From the IMG/VR virus record IMGVR_UViG_3300015373_000017, positions 1 through 37,008 of that record: a stretch of DNA of 37,008 bases. The stretch is one strand, 5' to 3'. Below the pieces are notes generated by a model. That model searched no databases. It saw only the letters and a list, made by a program, of their open reading frames with translations, and had not been told where the DNA came from. Positions 8,656 to 18,565 of this stretch are shown in pieces. Each line of letters opens with the position of its first letter. Within the stretch, counting starts at the first letter, position 1. A program made the translations under genes and the position numbers. This DNA is from a virus.

Positions 8656-9994
8656 CATAGCTTTTCCTACTATAACAAATAGTATTAGGGTCGATATTGC
8701 TACACAAGCAAATCCTACGGCTGTTGTTGCAACCCAAACTAAGGTGTCTCCGCATCCAGAAAGAATATGGAGTTTTCCAGGCTTAACGAGAACCAATTAC
8801 GTTTTTACAATGAGTGAAATAGATGGTTCTGGAGCAATACTTAGACAATTGGCTTTTTTCGATATTGTGCCTGGAGACTTGACAGATGGAATTTATAGAC
8901 AAGAAGAACAAATAAAAGTAGGTGTAACTCCAGGATTAGTTGCTGGTGCTACAAACTTTGTATTTGATGGTACTTCTGGAAAACCAAATTATAAGACCTG
9001 GGAGATAAGTCCGGAAATGTATGGTGGAGTAGGAACTCTTATAAGAGGTACAGATTACTCTTGGGACTCTGCAACTGGAACATTTGCTTTTCTAACAGCT
9101 GGTCAAACCTTTGATTCTGGACAATGGTTAACTATAGAATTTCAACCACAAGCAGGTGGTGGGGCTTTATCAGTTCCTACAACTCAGGATTTCACGATGA
9201 AGTTGATTACTGCCAATTACACAATCACTACTGCTGATTTTGGTACTAAAATAGTTGTTGAACCTTCTGGAAATTTTATAACTCTAACACTCCCTAATAT
9301 AACTACTGTTGCTACTGGTCGTCCGTTGATGATAGAAACAAAAAGTGCTCAAGAATATAGATGCGTTCAAATAGCTCCATACAGTACAAATCTTATTAAG
9401 TTTCAGTTTGGTAAACTTTTCTTGATGATGAATGAAGCGTTAACTATATATAGATTTGTTGTAACAGGTAGAAACGAGTGGAGAATCTATAATATGATGG
9501 GCAATTTTCAGGAAGTTGGAAGAATAGTAGCAAATGATTTAGCAAATGTTTATAATAGAATTCCACTTGATGGAGCATCATTAGATAGATTTGCTTATGC
9601 AAGATTATATAATGAACTTGTTCTTAGGCTTCCAGTTTCACAAGTAGTCAACTTTGATGACTGGGTTAACAATCCAACATTCTACTCTCTTGCAAATAGT
9701 TCGGTTCCTGCAAACAAGGATAAGTTTCATGTTCCAGATAGACGTGGATTATTTGAGCGATATAATGCTACACCAAGAGTTGTTGGAAGCTATGAGCCAG
9801 ATGCAGTAGGAAAACATAAGCACGACTATACAGAAATTCACGCTAATTCATTTACAGGTGCAACAAGTTCTATTGCTGGTAGTGGTGGGGTAGACCCACA
9901 GGGCTTTCCTCAGCAGACATTTGATACTGGAACTAATATGGGCACTGAAACTACGGTTAAAAATTATTCAATTTATAAGTATATATTGGTATGA
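8627..9994 (+). CDS. Tail collar-domain protein (short fibre/receptor-binding type)
   Basis: 455 aa. The N-terminal half is beta-rich (YSWDSATGTFAFLTAGQTFDSG) and likely attaches to the baseplate. The C-terminal ~150 residues resemble the phage tail-collar domain: a PDRRGLFERY-type motif, GSYEPDAVGKHKHDY with a His-x-His pair that in related fibre tips can bind metal, and a final TTVKNYSIYKYILV strand matching the usual collar end. Likely forms a trimeric fibre or collar near the tail tip. The stop overlaps the next start (ATGA). The collar call is well supported; the receptor is unknown. Confidence 0.75.
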   Translation: MATVVINAYSIAFPTITNSIRVDIATQANPTAVVATQTKVSPHPERIWSFPGLTRTNYVFTMSEIDGSGAILRQLAFFDIVPGDLTDGIYRQEEQIKVGVTPGLVAGATNFVFDGTSGKPNYKTWEISPEMYGGVGTLIRGTDYSWDSATGTFAFLTAGQTFDSGQWLTIEFQPQAGGGALSVPTTQDFTMKLITANYTITTADFGTKIVVEPSGNFITLTLPNITTVATGRPLMIETKSAQEYRCVQIAPYSTNLIKFQFGKLFLMMNEALTIYRFVVTGRNEWRIYNMMGNFQEVGRIVANDLANVYNRIPLDGASLDRFAYARLYNELVLRLPVSQVVNFDDWVNNPTFYSLANSSVPANKDKFHVPDRRGLFERYNATPRVVGSYEPDAVGKHKHDYTEIHANSFTGATSSIAGSGGVDPQGFPQQTFDTGTNMGTETTVKNYSIYKYILV

Positions 9995-12900
9995 GTATTT
10001 ACACTCCTACTCCTGCCACTGTTTATGGCAGGACTGAAAATAGATTAAAAGTTAATAATGCGCTACATCTTCCACAGAAGGCGAGTAATGTAGTAGATAG
10101 CGTGGATACAAGCCCACAAATCTTTCTTGTGGGAACAGAGCTTCGCTACTATGTTAATGGGAGCTTTTATTCAGTTCCTGTTGGTAGTGGACAAATAACA
10201 GATACTAATTTTGCTAATACTCCATTGACGTTTACTGGAAATATGAAGCACTTTGTAGGGACTTCATACCAGCTTGAAATGGTGTCTGGTACATTTGATT
10301 ATAGTGGAACAACTGGAGCATATACTCAAAAAGCAGATTTAGTTCAGTTATCATCTCAACTTTCTTCCACAAAGAAAAGCATTGTTAATACTAATTCTAC
10401 TGGAGTAAATAAAGCTGTCATCGAAACTGTTGATGGTAGTAGTAAAATGAGTTTAGAAATTACAGCTTCTACTTTTACAATGGCTAAAGATGGTGGAACT
10501 AAAAGAGAAGTTCCAAGAAGTGTAAATGGAATTTATGCTGGTAGTACTGGAGATATATCACTTGGAACAATAGGTACGGCAAAAATAGTTACTGTAGCAT
10601 CTGTAACAGAAGCTCAAGGTATAACTGGGGCATCAGCATCTCACTTGATAATGTATAAGCCAGATGATTACTATGATAACGTAAATGGAATCTATACATA
10701 TAATCCAACTTCTGGAGAAATACATGCAAGTGGGCCGGGCTATTGGAAAAGAGAACTGCAGACTGGATTAATAAGTACTTCTGAATTTAATTCTCCGTTA
10801 AGGTTGCAGGTGTGGAGTAAAGCATCTTCTGGATATAGTCATAACTTTTCTGCATCTGCTCCGCCAATGTTTTTAGTACTCAAGAATGATAGTAGCGAAC
10901 TGCCCAATAACGCTTGGGGTGCTATGGTTTCAGGTTCTGCTGCTGGTGGTGCTATGTTATTTACAAATGATTATTCAAATACAGCAAATAGAAAATTGCA
11001 ACTTGGGTTAATAGATGTAGCGTTTGCTTTTACTCCAATGATAGATTTCTCTTACTCTTCTGTTGCGGTAGCCAATGCAATCACTTTGAGGAATAATATC
11101 ATACCCTATACTACTGATACTATATCGCTTGGCATTAAGAGTCTACCATTGAGAGGAATTGCATTTAGAAGTAAATCTGGAGCTCCCATTGCTACTGATT
11201 TAACTGATGGTTTATTTACCCTATATAAAGATACTGCTGGAAATACATTTGACATCTGGATGAATGATGGTGGCACTATGAAGAAGTTTTCATCAGCCAT
11301 TGCAACTACTCCTACACTTCAACAAGTTGTAGATACTGGTTCAACTTCTAGCACAGATGTCTCCCTTATTGTGGGAAATATAGCTTCTGTTTATGGGTAC
11401 AATCATCTTGATTTTCAGAATACAACAACTGATAAAGTCACTATTAAATGGGATAATCTTACAGGTGGAATTAAATTAGTCAAGTTTGGTAACTTTACAG
11501 GCTCTCCAACAGTACCAACTTATATTCCGTTTTCAGTGAATGGGATAGCTGCTGGAGTTGATGGTAATATAACATTGCCAAGTATAAGTACTCCTAATCT
11601 ACAACAAACTACAGACCAGGGTTCGAGTACAACAAATCCAATGTCTGTAACTCTTGGAACTGCAATTACTATAATTGCAGGCAGCAACATTGTTTGTGGG
11701 AAAAATAGTGTTGATAAAATGACTCTTGATTATAGTCAACTTAGTGGTGGAGCTAAAACCTTGTATATTCCAAATTGCCCAACACAAAAGACTATTGCTT
11801 ATGGTATTGTAACGAGTGGAACAATATATAGTGCAGATTCAACTGGAATAATATCATATCCAGTTCCAACATTACAGAATGTAACTGATTCTAATAACAC
11901 AACAACAAAAGCCATTAGTTCAACATCTGGTGTTGCTGTTTCAACTATAACAGGAAATTCATTAACTCTTGCTATTAACGCTTCCGATAAACAGGCTATT
12001 AGATGGGATAATATTACAGGTGGAATTAAAACTCTTCAATTAGCGAATTTTACATCAAGTACGAGAGTAATGCCTATAAGTATAACGTCTGGTGGGGTAA
12101 GTTTATATGCTGATACAACAGGAGACGTTGATATAAGCTCTATAGTTGGTTCAACACAGGATTTAGATGATGTACTTAGCATTGGCAATACTTCTGATGT
12201 TGGTATAAATATGACAGGTGGAGCTTTAAATATGACTGGAACAAGAGCATCTTCAAGTGGCAATTGGTTATATTACGATGCTACAACTCCATTAAGTGGT
12301 TCTCAGGCTGCTGTTGCAAATTTTTATCCTTCGATAATACCAAGTGCAGCTGGTGGTGGAATGTTTGCAACTATACAAGCTTGGCCGCAATTAGGTGCTT
12401 CATCCTATGCGCTTACATCTTTAACATGTTATCGAGCTGGTGCAAATGTTTATGTAGGTTCAAGTGGTTTAACTAATATAGTTGGTTATAGGTTTTCAAG
12501 TCCACAAAATAATACTTCTAATACAATAGGTGCTGTTTATGGATTTTATTGTGAGAATATTGGTACAGCTCCAGCAACAAGTAGAATAGCATTTGATGGG
12601 ATGATGGTAGCTGGAACTGGTAATTGGAATTTATACATGGAAGGTTCTGCTCCAAATTATTTGAGTGGAGTTACATATATAGGAAGTCCAACAGACCAAA
12701 GTACTGGAGCAAAACTTCAGATTACTGGTGGTGTTTCTTCTACAGGTTCAATTATAAATACTGGTGGAAATCCAATATCAGCTTACAGTGGAAGTACGCC
12801 AACTGGTGTTAATGGAACACTAAGTTCAGATTCTTCGTCTGGTATGTTATTGCTTCTGAACAGTGGTGGTTTCACACATAGTATAAGGTCTGGAACTGCA

Positions 12901-14241
12901 ACAAAGAGCTATATAATTCAGATGGGTACTCCTGGTAGTGGTCTTGCTTCTGGTGGTACGGCATATTTACCAATTAGTGTAAGTACAGGTGGAACTCCTG
13001 TATTTGCAAGTAGTACAGGTGATATTAACATAACTTCATTGCTTGGTGTAGGTGGTACTGTATCAAGTGTATCTGCTGGTAACACTGGGTTAACTATTGC
13101 TCCATCAACAGGTGCTGTAGTAGCATCTTTGAATTTGGCTAATGCAAATGTGTGGACTAATAATCAGACGATAAATAAGACAACAGAGCAATTTAGGTTA
13201 AGATACGATAGCACCAATTATACTTCATTTACTGTTGACAGTGCAGGAAAGTTAACAATAGATACAAATGCGCTTTCTAATGGTGTAATTTTGGCTGGTG
13301 GTTTTTGCACTAATTCGACTGGTTCTTCAGGTTCTAATTTAGGTGTTCCAACTGCATTAGACGCAAGTTCAACATCTACAACAGATGTAGCTCTTGGTGG
13401 AGCTGCATTGACATCTTTTAGAGTTTGTATGAGAGGTATTAATTCTACAGTTATTGGAGCAAACAATAGTTACGCTAATGTTGTTGTTGGAAGTTCGCCT
13501 GTTACTGAAGCCGGTTCTGGAACTCATGTTATATTCGCAAATCTTGCAGTTAAACCTATTGGCACAATAACTGGTGCTGCGGCTGCATTAACTAATACTG
13601 CAACATTATATGTTGAAGCCGCTGGTTCTGGTGCAACAAATAACTACTCATTATGGATAGACGCTGGAATTTCAAGATTTGATGGGCAAATTCAAAGTGC
13701 AGCAGGAACAACGGCTGCATCATCTCTTAGAATACAAAGTGGTGTAGCGCCAACTTCTCCTGTAACTGGTGATATGTGGTATGATGGAACTACACTTAAA
13801 TTTAGAAATGGGGCAGTGACAGAATCTTTCGGTCCTAACTTTTTCTCACAAGACCAAACACTTACTTCAAATAGAACTCATACAATTAATTCTACTCTTG
13901 CTGTTACGTTTACACAAGGTAGTAATTTTATAAGATTAGGTGATACTGGAGATGGACAAACATTTCATGTGGATGGAACTATAGGTTCAAGTGCAAATAT
14001 TATAGGATTAGGATATGTGCAAGCAACAACTTATCTTAAATCAATTAATAATATAGTTTGCAATGGAGTTAGTTCACCGAGTGGAACTGTTGCAATAGAA
14101 GTAGGCAATTCAAATAATGCTGTCCATTTAAGATTAGTTCCGACAACTGGAATAAGTACACTTGATGGAGCTATCTGGTATGATGGCACTAATTTAAAAA
14201 TGAGGGTAGGCGGTGTAACTAAAACATTTACTTTAACATGA
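9991..14241 (+). CDS. Long tail fibre, 1416 aa, with tandem repeats
   Basis: Low-complexity, Gly/Ser/Thr/Asn-rich beta protein typical of fibres. Residues about 441-720 contain three tandem ~92-residue units. The first and third carry KWDNLTGGIK / RWDNITGGIK, and the second a diverged YSQLSGGAK; each ends in a VNG/TSG...DGN/TTGD strand. Related SVNGIYAGSTGD-type strands occur near residue 175. Towards the C-terminus two copies of a GDMWYDGTTLKFRNG / GAIWYDGTNLKMRVG module occur, common at fibre ends. Expected to be a trimeric host-contact fibre. It starts and stops in ATGA overlaps. No intramolecular chaperone domain was recognised. Confidence 0.8.
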   Translation: MSIYTPTPATVYGRTENRLKVNNALHLPQKASNVVDSVDTSPQIFLVGTELRYYVNGSFYSVPVGSGQITDTNFANTPLTFTGNMKHFVGTSYQLEMVSGTFDYSGTTGAYTQKADLVQLSSQLSSTKKSIVNTNSTGVNKAVIETVDGSSKMSLEITASTFTMAKDGGTKREVPRSVNGIYAGSTGDISLGTIGTAKIVTVASVTEAQGITGASASHLIMYKPDDYYDNVNGIYTYNPTSGEIHASGPGYWKRELQTGLISTSEFNSPLRLQVWSKASSGYSHNFSASAPPMFLVLKNDSSELPNNAWGAMVSGSAAGGAMLFTNDYSNTANRKLQLGLIDVAFAFTPMIDFSYSSVAVANAITLRNNIIPYTTDTISLGIKSLPLRGIAFRSKSGAPIATDLTDGLFTLYKDTAGNTFDIWMNDGGTMKKFSSAIATTPTLQQVVDTGSTSSTDVSLIVGNIASVYGYNHLDFQNTTTDKVTIKWDNLTGGIKLVKFGNFTGSPTVPTYIPFSVNGIAAGVDGNITLPSISTPNLQQTTDQGSSTTNPMSVTLGTAITIIAGSNIVCGKNSVDKMTLDYSQLSGGAKTLYIPNCPTQKTIAYGIVTSGTIYSADSTGIISYPVPTLQNVTDSNNTTTKAISSTSGVAVSTITGNSLTLAINASDKQAIRWDNITGGIKTLQLANFTSSTRVMPISITSGGVSLYADTTGDVDISSIVGSTQDLDDVLSIGNTSDVGINMTGGALNMTGTRASSSGNWLYYDATTPLSGSQAAVANFYPSIIPSAAGGGMFATIQAWPQLGASSYALTSLTCYRAGANVYVGSSGLTNIVGYRFSSPQNNTSNTIGAVYGFYCENIGTAPATSRIAFDGMMVAGTGNWNLYMEGSAPNYLSGVTYIGSPTDQSTGAKLQITGGVSSTGSIINTGGNPISAYSGSTPTGVNGTLSSDSSSGMLLLLNSGGFTHSIRSGTATKSYIIQMGTPGSGLASGGTAYLPISVSTGGTPVFASSTGDINITSLLGVGGTVSSVSAGNTGLTIAPSTGAVVASLNLANANVWTNNQTINKTTEQFRLRYDSTNYTSFTVDSAGKLTIDTNALSNGVILAGGFCTNSTGSSGSNLGVPTALDASSTSTTDVALGGAALTSFRVCMRGINSTVIGANNSYANVVVGSSPVTEAGSGTHVIFANLAVKPIGTITGAAAALTNTATLYVEAAGSGATNNYSLWIDAGISRFDGQIQSAAGTTAASSLRIQSGVAPTSPVTGDMWYDGTTLKFRNGAVTESFGPNFFSQDQTLTSNRTHTINSTLAVTFTQGSNFIRLGDTGDGQTFHVDGTIGSSANIIGLGYVQATTYLKSINNIVCNGVSSPSGTVAIEVGNSNNAVHLRLVPTTGISTLDGAIWYDGTNLKMRVGGVTKTFTLT
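11311..12150 (+). repeat. Three tandem ~280-bp coding repeats in the long fibre
   Basis: Units start at about 11311, 11593 and 11866, with openings PTLQQVVDTG, PNLQQTTDQG and PTLQNVTDSN. The repeats align at protein level without clear DNA identity, so the duplication is old. A fourth partial unit may follow (STQDLDDVLSIGN). Confidence 0.7.
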
Positions 14242-14588
14242 CACATCCTATATTATACGATTTTCAAGCACAGCCAAGAGGTGATAACTTCTTAGGCCTA
14301 CATTTCTATTGCTATGACGATAATAATGTTTCGCTTGATTTTACAGGTTGTACTGCTAAAATGCAATTACGGAGAACTCCAGGCAATAAAGTAATTGTAG
14401 AATGGAGTACCGCTGATGGTACTATGGAAATATACGCTAATGATATTTACATTAAGGAGCGACCAGGCTCTATTATGGATATACCTGATTTTAAGTATCT
14501 ATATGATATACAGTTAACTTATTCTGATGGCTTTGTAGACACAATATTAAAAGGCTTGTTTCCAATTACAGCCGATATAACAAGATAA
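14238..14588 (+). CDS. Small baseplate/tail accessory protein (BppU-N-like)
   Basis: 116 aa starting in an ATGA overlap. The pattern resembles the N-terminal domain shared by many baseplate upper and fibre-attachment proteins: GDNFLGLHF, then SLDFTGCTAKMQLRRTPG, a beta-rich middle, YLYDIQLTYSDGFVDTILKG and a closing ITADITR. In those families it anchors fibres to the tail. No catalytic motif. The similarity is from recall of the pattern. Confidence 0.6.
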   Translation: MTHPILYDFQAQPRGDNFLGLHFYCYDDNNVSLDFTGCTAKMQLRRTPGNKVIVEWSTADGTMEIYANDIYIKERPGSIMDIPDFKYLYDIQLTYSDGFVDTILKGLFPITADITR

Positions 14589-14598
14589 AATAACAACT

Positions 14599-15648
14599 AT
14601 GATTATAACTACTACGGAAACTCAGGGGCCGAGAGGTGCTCAAGGCCCGCCCGGACCAGCTGGGCCGAAGGGTAATGATGCTAATGTCCCTACCAATATT
14701 TCAGCCTTCGTAAATGATGCAGGATACATAACTGCCAATTCTGCTAATACTCTCACAAGTAAGATTTGGAATGGTTCTCCGATAGCGGATGCGTACATTG
14801 CGTCTGCCTCTTTGTGGAATAGCAAACAAAATGGTCTTGGATATTCTCCAGAAAATATAGCAAATAAAGGTGCGGCTAATGGCTATTGTCCATTAGGGGT
14901 TGATACTAAAATTGCATCTATTTATTTACCGGCTTATGTTGATGATGTAGTTGAATATACTAATAGAGCATCATTTCCAGGTACAGGTTCATCTGGTATT
15001 GTATATGTGGCTCTTGATACAAATAAACAATACAGATGGAGCGGTTCTACTTATATTGAATTAAGTCCTTCACCTGGAAGTTCAGATGCTGTTCCTGAAG
15101 GTAGCGTTAATCTTTATTATACACCTCAAAGAGTACAAAGTGTCCTCAATAATTATCCTATTAGTGTGTTCAGTAACAATGTTAACTATCTCACATTGGG
15201 CACACTCCCAGCCTATCCGGTTGTCCCGACTAATATATCCTCTTTCAATAATGACTCTGGATATTATAATGCTAATAACGCTCCTCAAATTGCTATTAAC
15301 ACTGGTATAGGTGTTGCTGTAGATGGTGGTGGTACATTAGCGTCAACTGGGCAGAAAGGATATATTAGACTTCCATATAATGCAACTATATATGCTTGGA
15401 GTGTTTTATCAGATGTAGCAACCACTGCTCAATTTGACGTTTGGAAAAGACAATCAGTGCTTCCAGATGCGGCATACTCAATTTGTGGAAGTAGTAAACC
15501 GAATTTAACAGGAGCAACTACAGGATATAGTAATGTTCTTACCGCATGGTCTAATGTAACAATTCAGGCTAACGACATTATAGGTTGGAATTTGGATAAC
15601 AACAATGCAGGAAATAGACTAACACTTCAATTATTTTTAAAACCTTGA
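14599..15648 (+). CDS. Collagen-like tail fibre protein, 349 aa
   Basis: The N-terminus has about six Gly-X-Y triplets (GPRGAQGPPGPAGPKG then GND), enough for a short collagen triple helix that would trimerise the fibre. Two copies of a fibre motif follow: VPTNISAFVNDAGYITAN and VPTNISSFNNDSGYYNAN. The rest is beta-rich and ends ITLQ-like (NRLTLQLFLKP). The GXY stretch is markedly GC-rich against its surroundings, as GXY coding requires. Lies between a baseplate-type gene and two further fibres. Confidence 0.75.
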   Translation: MIITTTETQGPRGAQGPPGPAGPKGNDANVPTNISAFVNDAGYITANSANTLTSKIWNGSPIADAYIASASLWNSKQNGLGYSPENIANKGAANGYCPLGVDTKIASIYLPAYVDDVVEYTNRASFPGTGSSGIVYVALDTNKQYRWSGSTYIELSPSPGSSDAVPEGSVNLYYTPQRVQSVLNNYPISVFSNNVNYLTLGTLPAYPVVPTNISSFNNDSGYYNANNAPQIAINTGIGVAVDGGGTLASTGQKGYIRLPYNATIYAWSVLSDVATTAQFDVWKRQSVLPDAAYSICGSSKPNLTGATTGYSNVLTAWSNVTIQANDIIGWNLDNNNAGNRLTLQLFLKP

Positions 15649-15655
15649 TAGAGTA

Positions 15656-17659
15656 ATGGCAACCTACTATTTTAGAGGACCTACATCTCCAGGTACAGCT
15701 GCAACATCTGCAAGTAATGTGGCGGCAAATTGGAGCACTACTGATAATGGTACTAATGATGGAATTGTGCCAACGGCTACAGATATAGCAAAATTTACAG
15801 CCAATTCTGGTAATTGTGTTCTTACTGGTACTACATCTTGGAATAATATAGATTTTACTGGATATAATGGAACATTCTCTGGAAGTGCGTCGTTAAATAT
15901 GGCAGGTACTGCTCCATATATTATATTCAGTCCAACAATGACAATAGCTGTTACAGGTACACTTACAAATACAGGAACTAATTTAACTGCAACATTTAAT
16001 GGTAAAAAGTGGACTGGTACAATATTATTGAGTACTGCTTCTAATTTAATTTTAAATGATGATGGAATAGTTCAACATTTTATTTCCGGTGGTTCTGGAA
16101 CTAAGGCGTTAAATGGTTCAGGTAAGACTATGTATGTAGACGGTAATTTAACTATGACAGATGATATGAGTGGAACGGCTACATTGTATATGCAAACTCA
16201 AACTACTGGTTCAATCACTGGTGCTGGTAATCTTAGAAGCCCATTTATTGTTAATCCAATAGGAACATTAACTTGTGCAGGTGCGCTTAGTATGAGCAAT
16301 AATAAAATTACTATATTAAATACTAATGGTGGAACATTTAACTGCACTGCTATAGCTCATAATTATAGTACAACATCTGGTACACTTACAATAGAATCAT
16401 ATGCAGGTTTTGCTATAAGTGGAACTCTTTCTATGGGTGGTAATATGGCTCATATAATTCAACTTAATAACGATATTAGATGTCTTACGTTTGCTGTATC
16501 TGGTGGCGTTAATGGTAAAATTCTTAATGGAGCTACATTATATTGTACTAATATTAATATTTCAGCTACTATAGCAGGAGTTTCAGGAACTGCAACTATA
16601 GTAATGGATGGTAGTGGAGTGGGAAATAATGGCACGCTTACATTAAATGGTACAAACCTTTGGTTGAATAATATAACAATAGATACAGCCGGAGGTATAA
16701 CATTAGCTGGTAGTATATCTATTGCTGGTGGAAAAACACTTTGGATTAAAAGAGCGAGTAGCGTTACAGTAAACGCTGGAGTAGGATTTACGTTTGGTAG
16801 TGGAAATCTCGTATTCAAAGATACAGTTCAATCTTTACAATTTGCGGCTATTGTTTTTAATGGTAACGGTGGTACAACATCTAATTGGGATGGAGATTTA
16901 TATGGAACTACATTTACTATATCAAATGGAACAACTAATACATATAATGGTGGAAATATTTACTGTAGTGGTAATTTTACAACTTCGGCTATTGGTTTAG
17001 GAAATTATAACTTATATTTAAATGGTTCTGGAACTATTAATGGAATTAATGTACAAAATGAAAATATAATAGTAGATACTACTGGAACATATACATTGCT
17101 AAGCAATATAACTCCGCAAGGACTATTTAAGGTCAAAACTGGAGCAACAATTATATCAACTGGATTTAGTTTAATTTTAGGTAATGGAAGTCAAATAGAT
17201 ACTTCACCTATAACTTGGGAAACGGTTTCTCATCCAACATCAACATCTTCAACAACTTTATTATCTACTCTTAATACAACTAATTGGGTTATTGCTAATA
17301 ATAATGTTACATTATTAGGAAATTTCGCAATAGTTGCAGACCAAGCAATATGGACTACAACAAATGGAACACCTATAATAACATTAAGTTCAGGAGAGCC
17401 ATATATAATTAAGTATAATTTCACCTCTAATCAAACTTATGCTAAAGCAAGAACTATTCAATCAGCTATTCCTGGAACAAAGGTTAGATTAACTTTAAAT
17501 CATGGAGCAACCTGTAACGTGGGATATTGGAATTTTATAGATATAGACGCTTCTGGTGGCAGGTCAATAGTAACTTTTGCAGGAGTAGTTACAAATTGTA
17601 ATAACGTAGTTATTGTTACAGAAGTAAATAAAACTATTGCAAGAAGTTTTGCAGCATGA
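15656..17659 (+). CDS. Beta-rich tail fibre/appendage protein, 667 aa
   Basis: Almost entirely Gly/Thr/Asn/Ser-rich short strands (GTLTNTGTNLTATFNGKKW), consistent with a beta-helix or beta-solenoid appendage. The N-terminus (MATYYFRGPTSPGTAAT) and C-terminus (AIPGTKVRLTLNHGATCN, then FIDIDASGGRSIVTFAGVV) match the 265-aa protein encoded just downstream; the middle is much longer here. Likely a surface-exposed tail protein or depolymerase-type spike, although no catalytic residues are recognisable. The stop overlaps the start of a membrane peptide. Confidence 0.6.
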   Translation: MATYYFRGPTSPGTAATSASNVAANWSTTDNGTNDGIVPTATDIAKFTANSGNCVLTGTTSWNNIDFTGYNGTFSGSASLNMAGTAPYIIFSPTMTIAVTGTLTNTGTNLTATFNGKKWTGTILLSTASNLILNDDGIVQHFISGGSGTKALNGSGKTMYVDGNLTMTDDMSGTATLYMQTQTTGSITGAGNLRSPFIVNPIGTLTCAGALSMSNNKITILNTNGGTFNCTAIAHNYSTTSGTLTIESYAGFAISGTLSMGGNMAHIIQLNNDIRCLTFAVSGGVNGKILNGATLYCTNINISATIAGVSGTATIVMDGSGVGNNGTLTLNGTNLWLNNITIDTAGGITLAGSISIAGGKTLWIKRASSVTVNAGVGFTFGSGNLVFKDTVQSLQFAAIVFNGNGGTTSNWDGDLYGTTFTISNGTTNTYNGGNIYCSGNFTTSAIGLGNYNLYLNGSGTINGINVQNENIIVDTTGTYTLLSNITPQGLFKVKTGATIISTGFSLILGNGSQIDTSPITWETVSHPTSTSSTTLLSTLNTTNWVIANNNVTLLGNFAIVADQAIWTTTNGTPIITLSSGEPYIIKYNFTSNQTYAKARTIQSAIPGTKVRLTLNHGATCNVGYWNFIDIDASGGRSIVTFAGVVTNCNNVVIVTEVNKTIARSFAA

Positions 17660-17754
17660 CAAATTACCCAAGACTAATAGCGTTAATGATTATAGTTGCA
17701 ATAATTTTTACTATACTGGTATTACTTATTATTAAATTCCTCAAAAGAAGATGA
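17656..17754 (+). CDS. 32-aa single-pass membrane peptide
   Basis: A short polar start (MTNYPRL) precedes about 20 hydrophobic residues (IALMIIVAIIFTILVLLIIK) and a basic end (FLKRR). It starts in an ATGA overlap with the 667-aa gene and its stop TGA overlaps the next ATG, so it is coupled on both sides. The basic tail suggests the C-terminus faces the cytoplasm. A lysis role as a minimal holin, or a membrane anchor, are options; it is far shorter than usual holins. Confidence 0.65.
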   Translation: MTNYPRLIALMIIVAIIFTILVLLIIKFLKRR

Positions 17755-18548
17755 TGGCTACATTATACGCAAGAACAGCTGGTGGAACTTGGACAACAGC
17801 TTCAACATGGAGTACAACTTCTGAATCTGGTGGTGCGGCCGGAGCTGCTCCAACTGCATCAGATACTTGTTTGATAACAGCATTAAGCGGTAATTTAACT
17901 ATGGGTATCGGTAGTGTATGTTTAAATGCTAATTTTACAGGATATACAAGAACTATAACATGGGGAACAACAGCCAGTTTAACTATTTCAGGTACGCTTA
18001 CATTAAGTCCAACAATGACAACTAATTATACAGGTACAGGTTCTTGGATATTATCTGGAAATTCAGCAACTTCAATACAGACTAATGGTTATCAAATGGT
18101 AGTTCCAGTTCAATTTAACGGTGGAACTGGTAGTGTAACTCTATTAGATACTATGGTATGTCAATATCTTAATTTAGCATTCGGAACTACCAATGTTACT
18201 ATACTCGGTTCATTTGGCTTTGACGTAAGAAATGAACTTAAATTATCAACAGCGGATTGTTCTGGAACAATCAATCTTGCAGCAGGAACAAATTACAAAA
18301 CAAATAAGTTTACTGATTTATTATCAAGAGGAGATACTCATGCTAAGATTATTTCAGGCACTCCAGGTACAAGAGCGAACTTAAATATAACTGGAGATAT
18401 GACATTAGGATATTTAGATTTTACAGATATAGCTGCAAATGGCAGGACTATATCTACTTTCAATGGTGTACTTAGTAATTGTAATAATATTGTTTCTTTT
18501 ACAGATGCACCAACTGGAAGACAATCAGCATCGGCATTTATTTTTTAA
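17751..18548 (+). CDS. Shorter paralogue of the 667-aa beta-rich fibre
   Basis: 265 aa. The same N-terminal module (MATLYARTAGGTWTTASTWST) and C-terminal module (GTPGTRANLNITGDMTLGYL, FTDIAANGRTISTFNGVLSNCNN) flank a shorter middle. This points to duplication followed by loss or gain of the central beta repeats. ATG codons at 17751 and 17754 are both possible; the first gives the ATGA overlap seen elsewhere. Likely a fibre or appendage protein. Confidence 0.6.
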   Translation: MMATLYARTAGGTWTTASTWSTTSESGGAAGAAPTASDTCLITALSGNLTMGIGSVCLNANFTGYTRTITWGTTASLTISGTLTLSPTMTTNYTGTGSWILSGNSATSIQTNGYQMVVPVQFNGGTGSVTLLDTMVCQYLNLAFGTTNVTILGSFGFDVRNELKLSTADCSGTINLAAGTNYKTNKFTDLLSRGDTHAKIISGTPGTRANLNITGDMTLGYLDFTDIAANGRTISTFNGVLSNCNNIVSFTDAPTGRQSASAFIF

Positions 18549-18565
18549 CTATAAAATTAACAATT

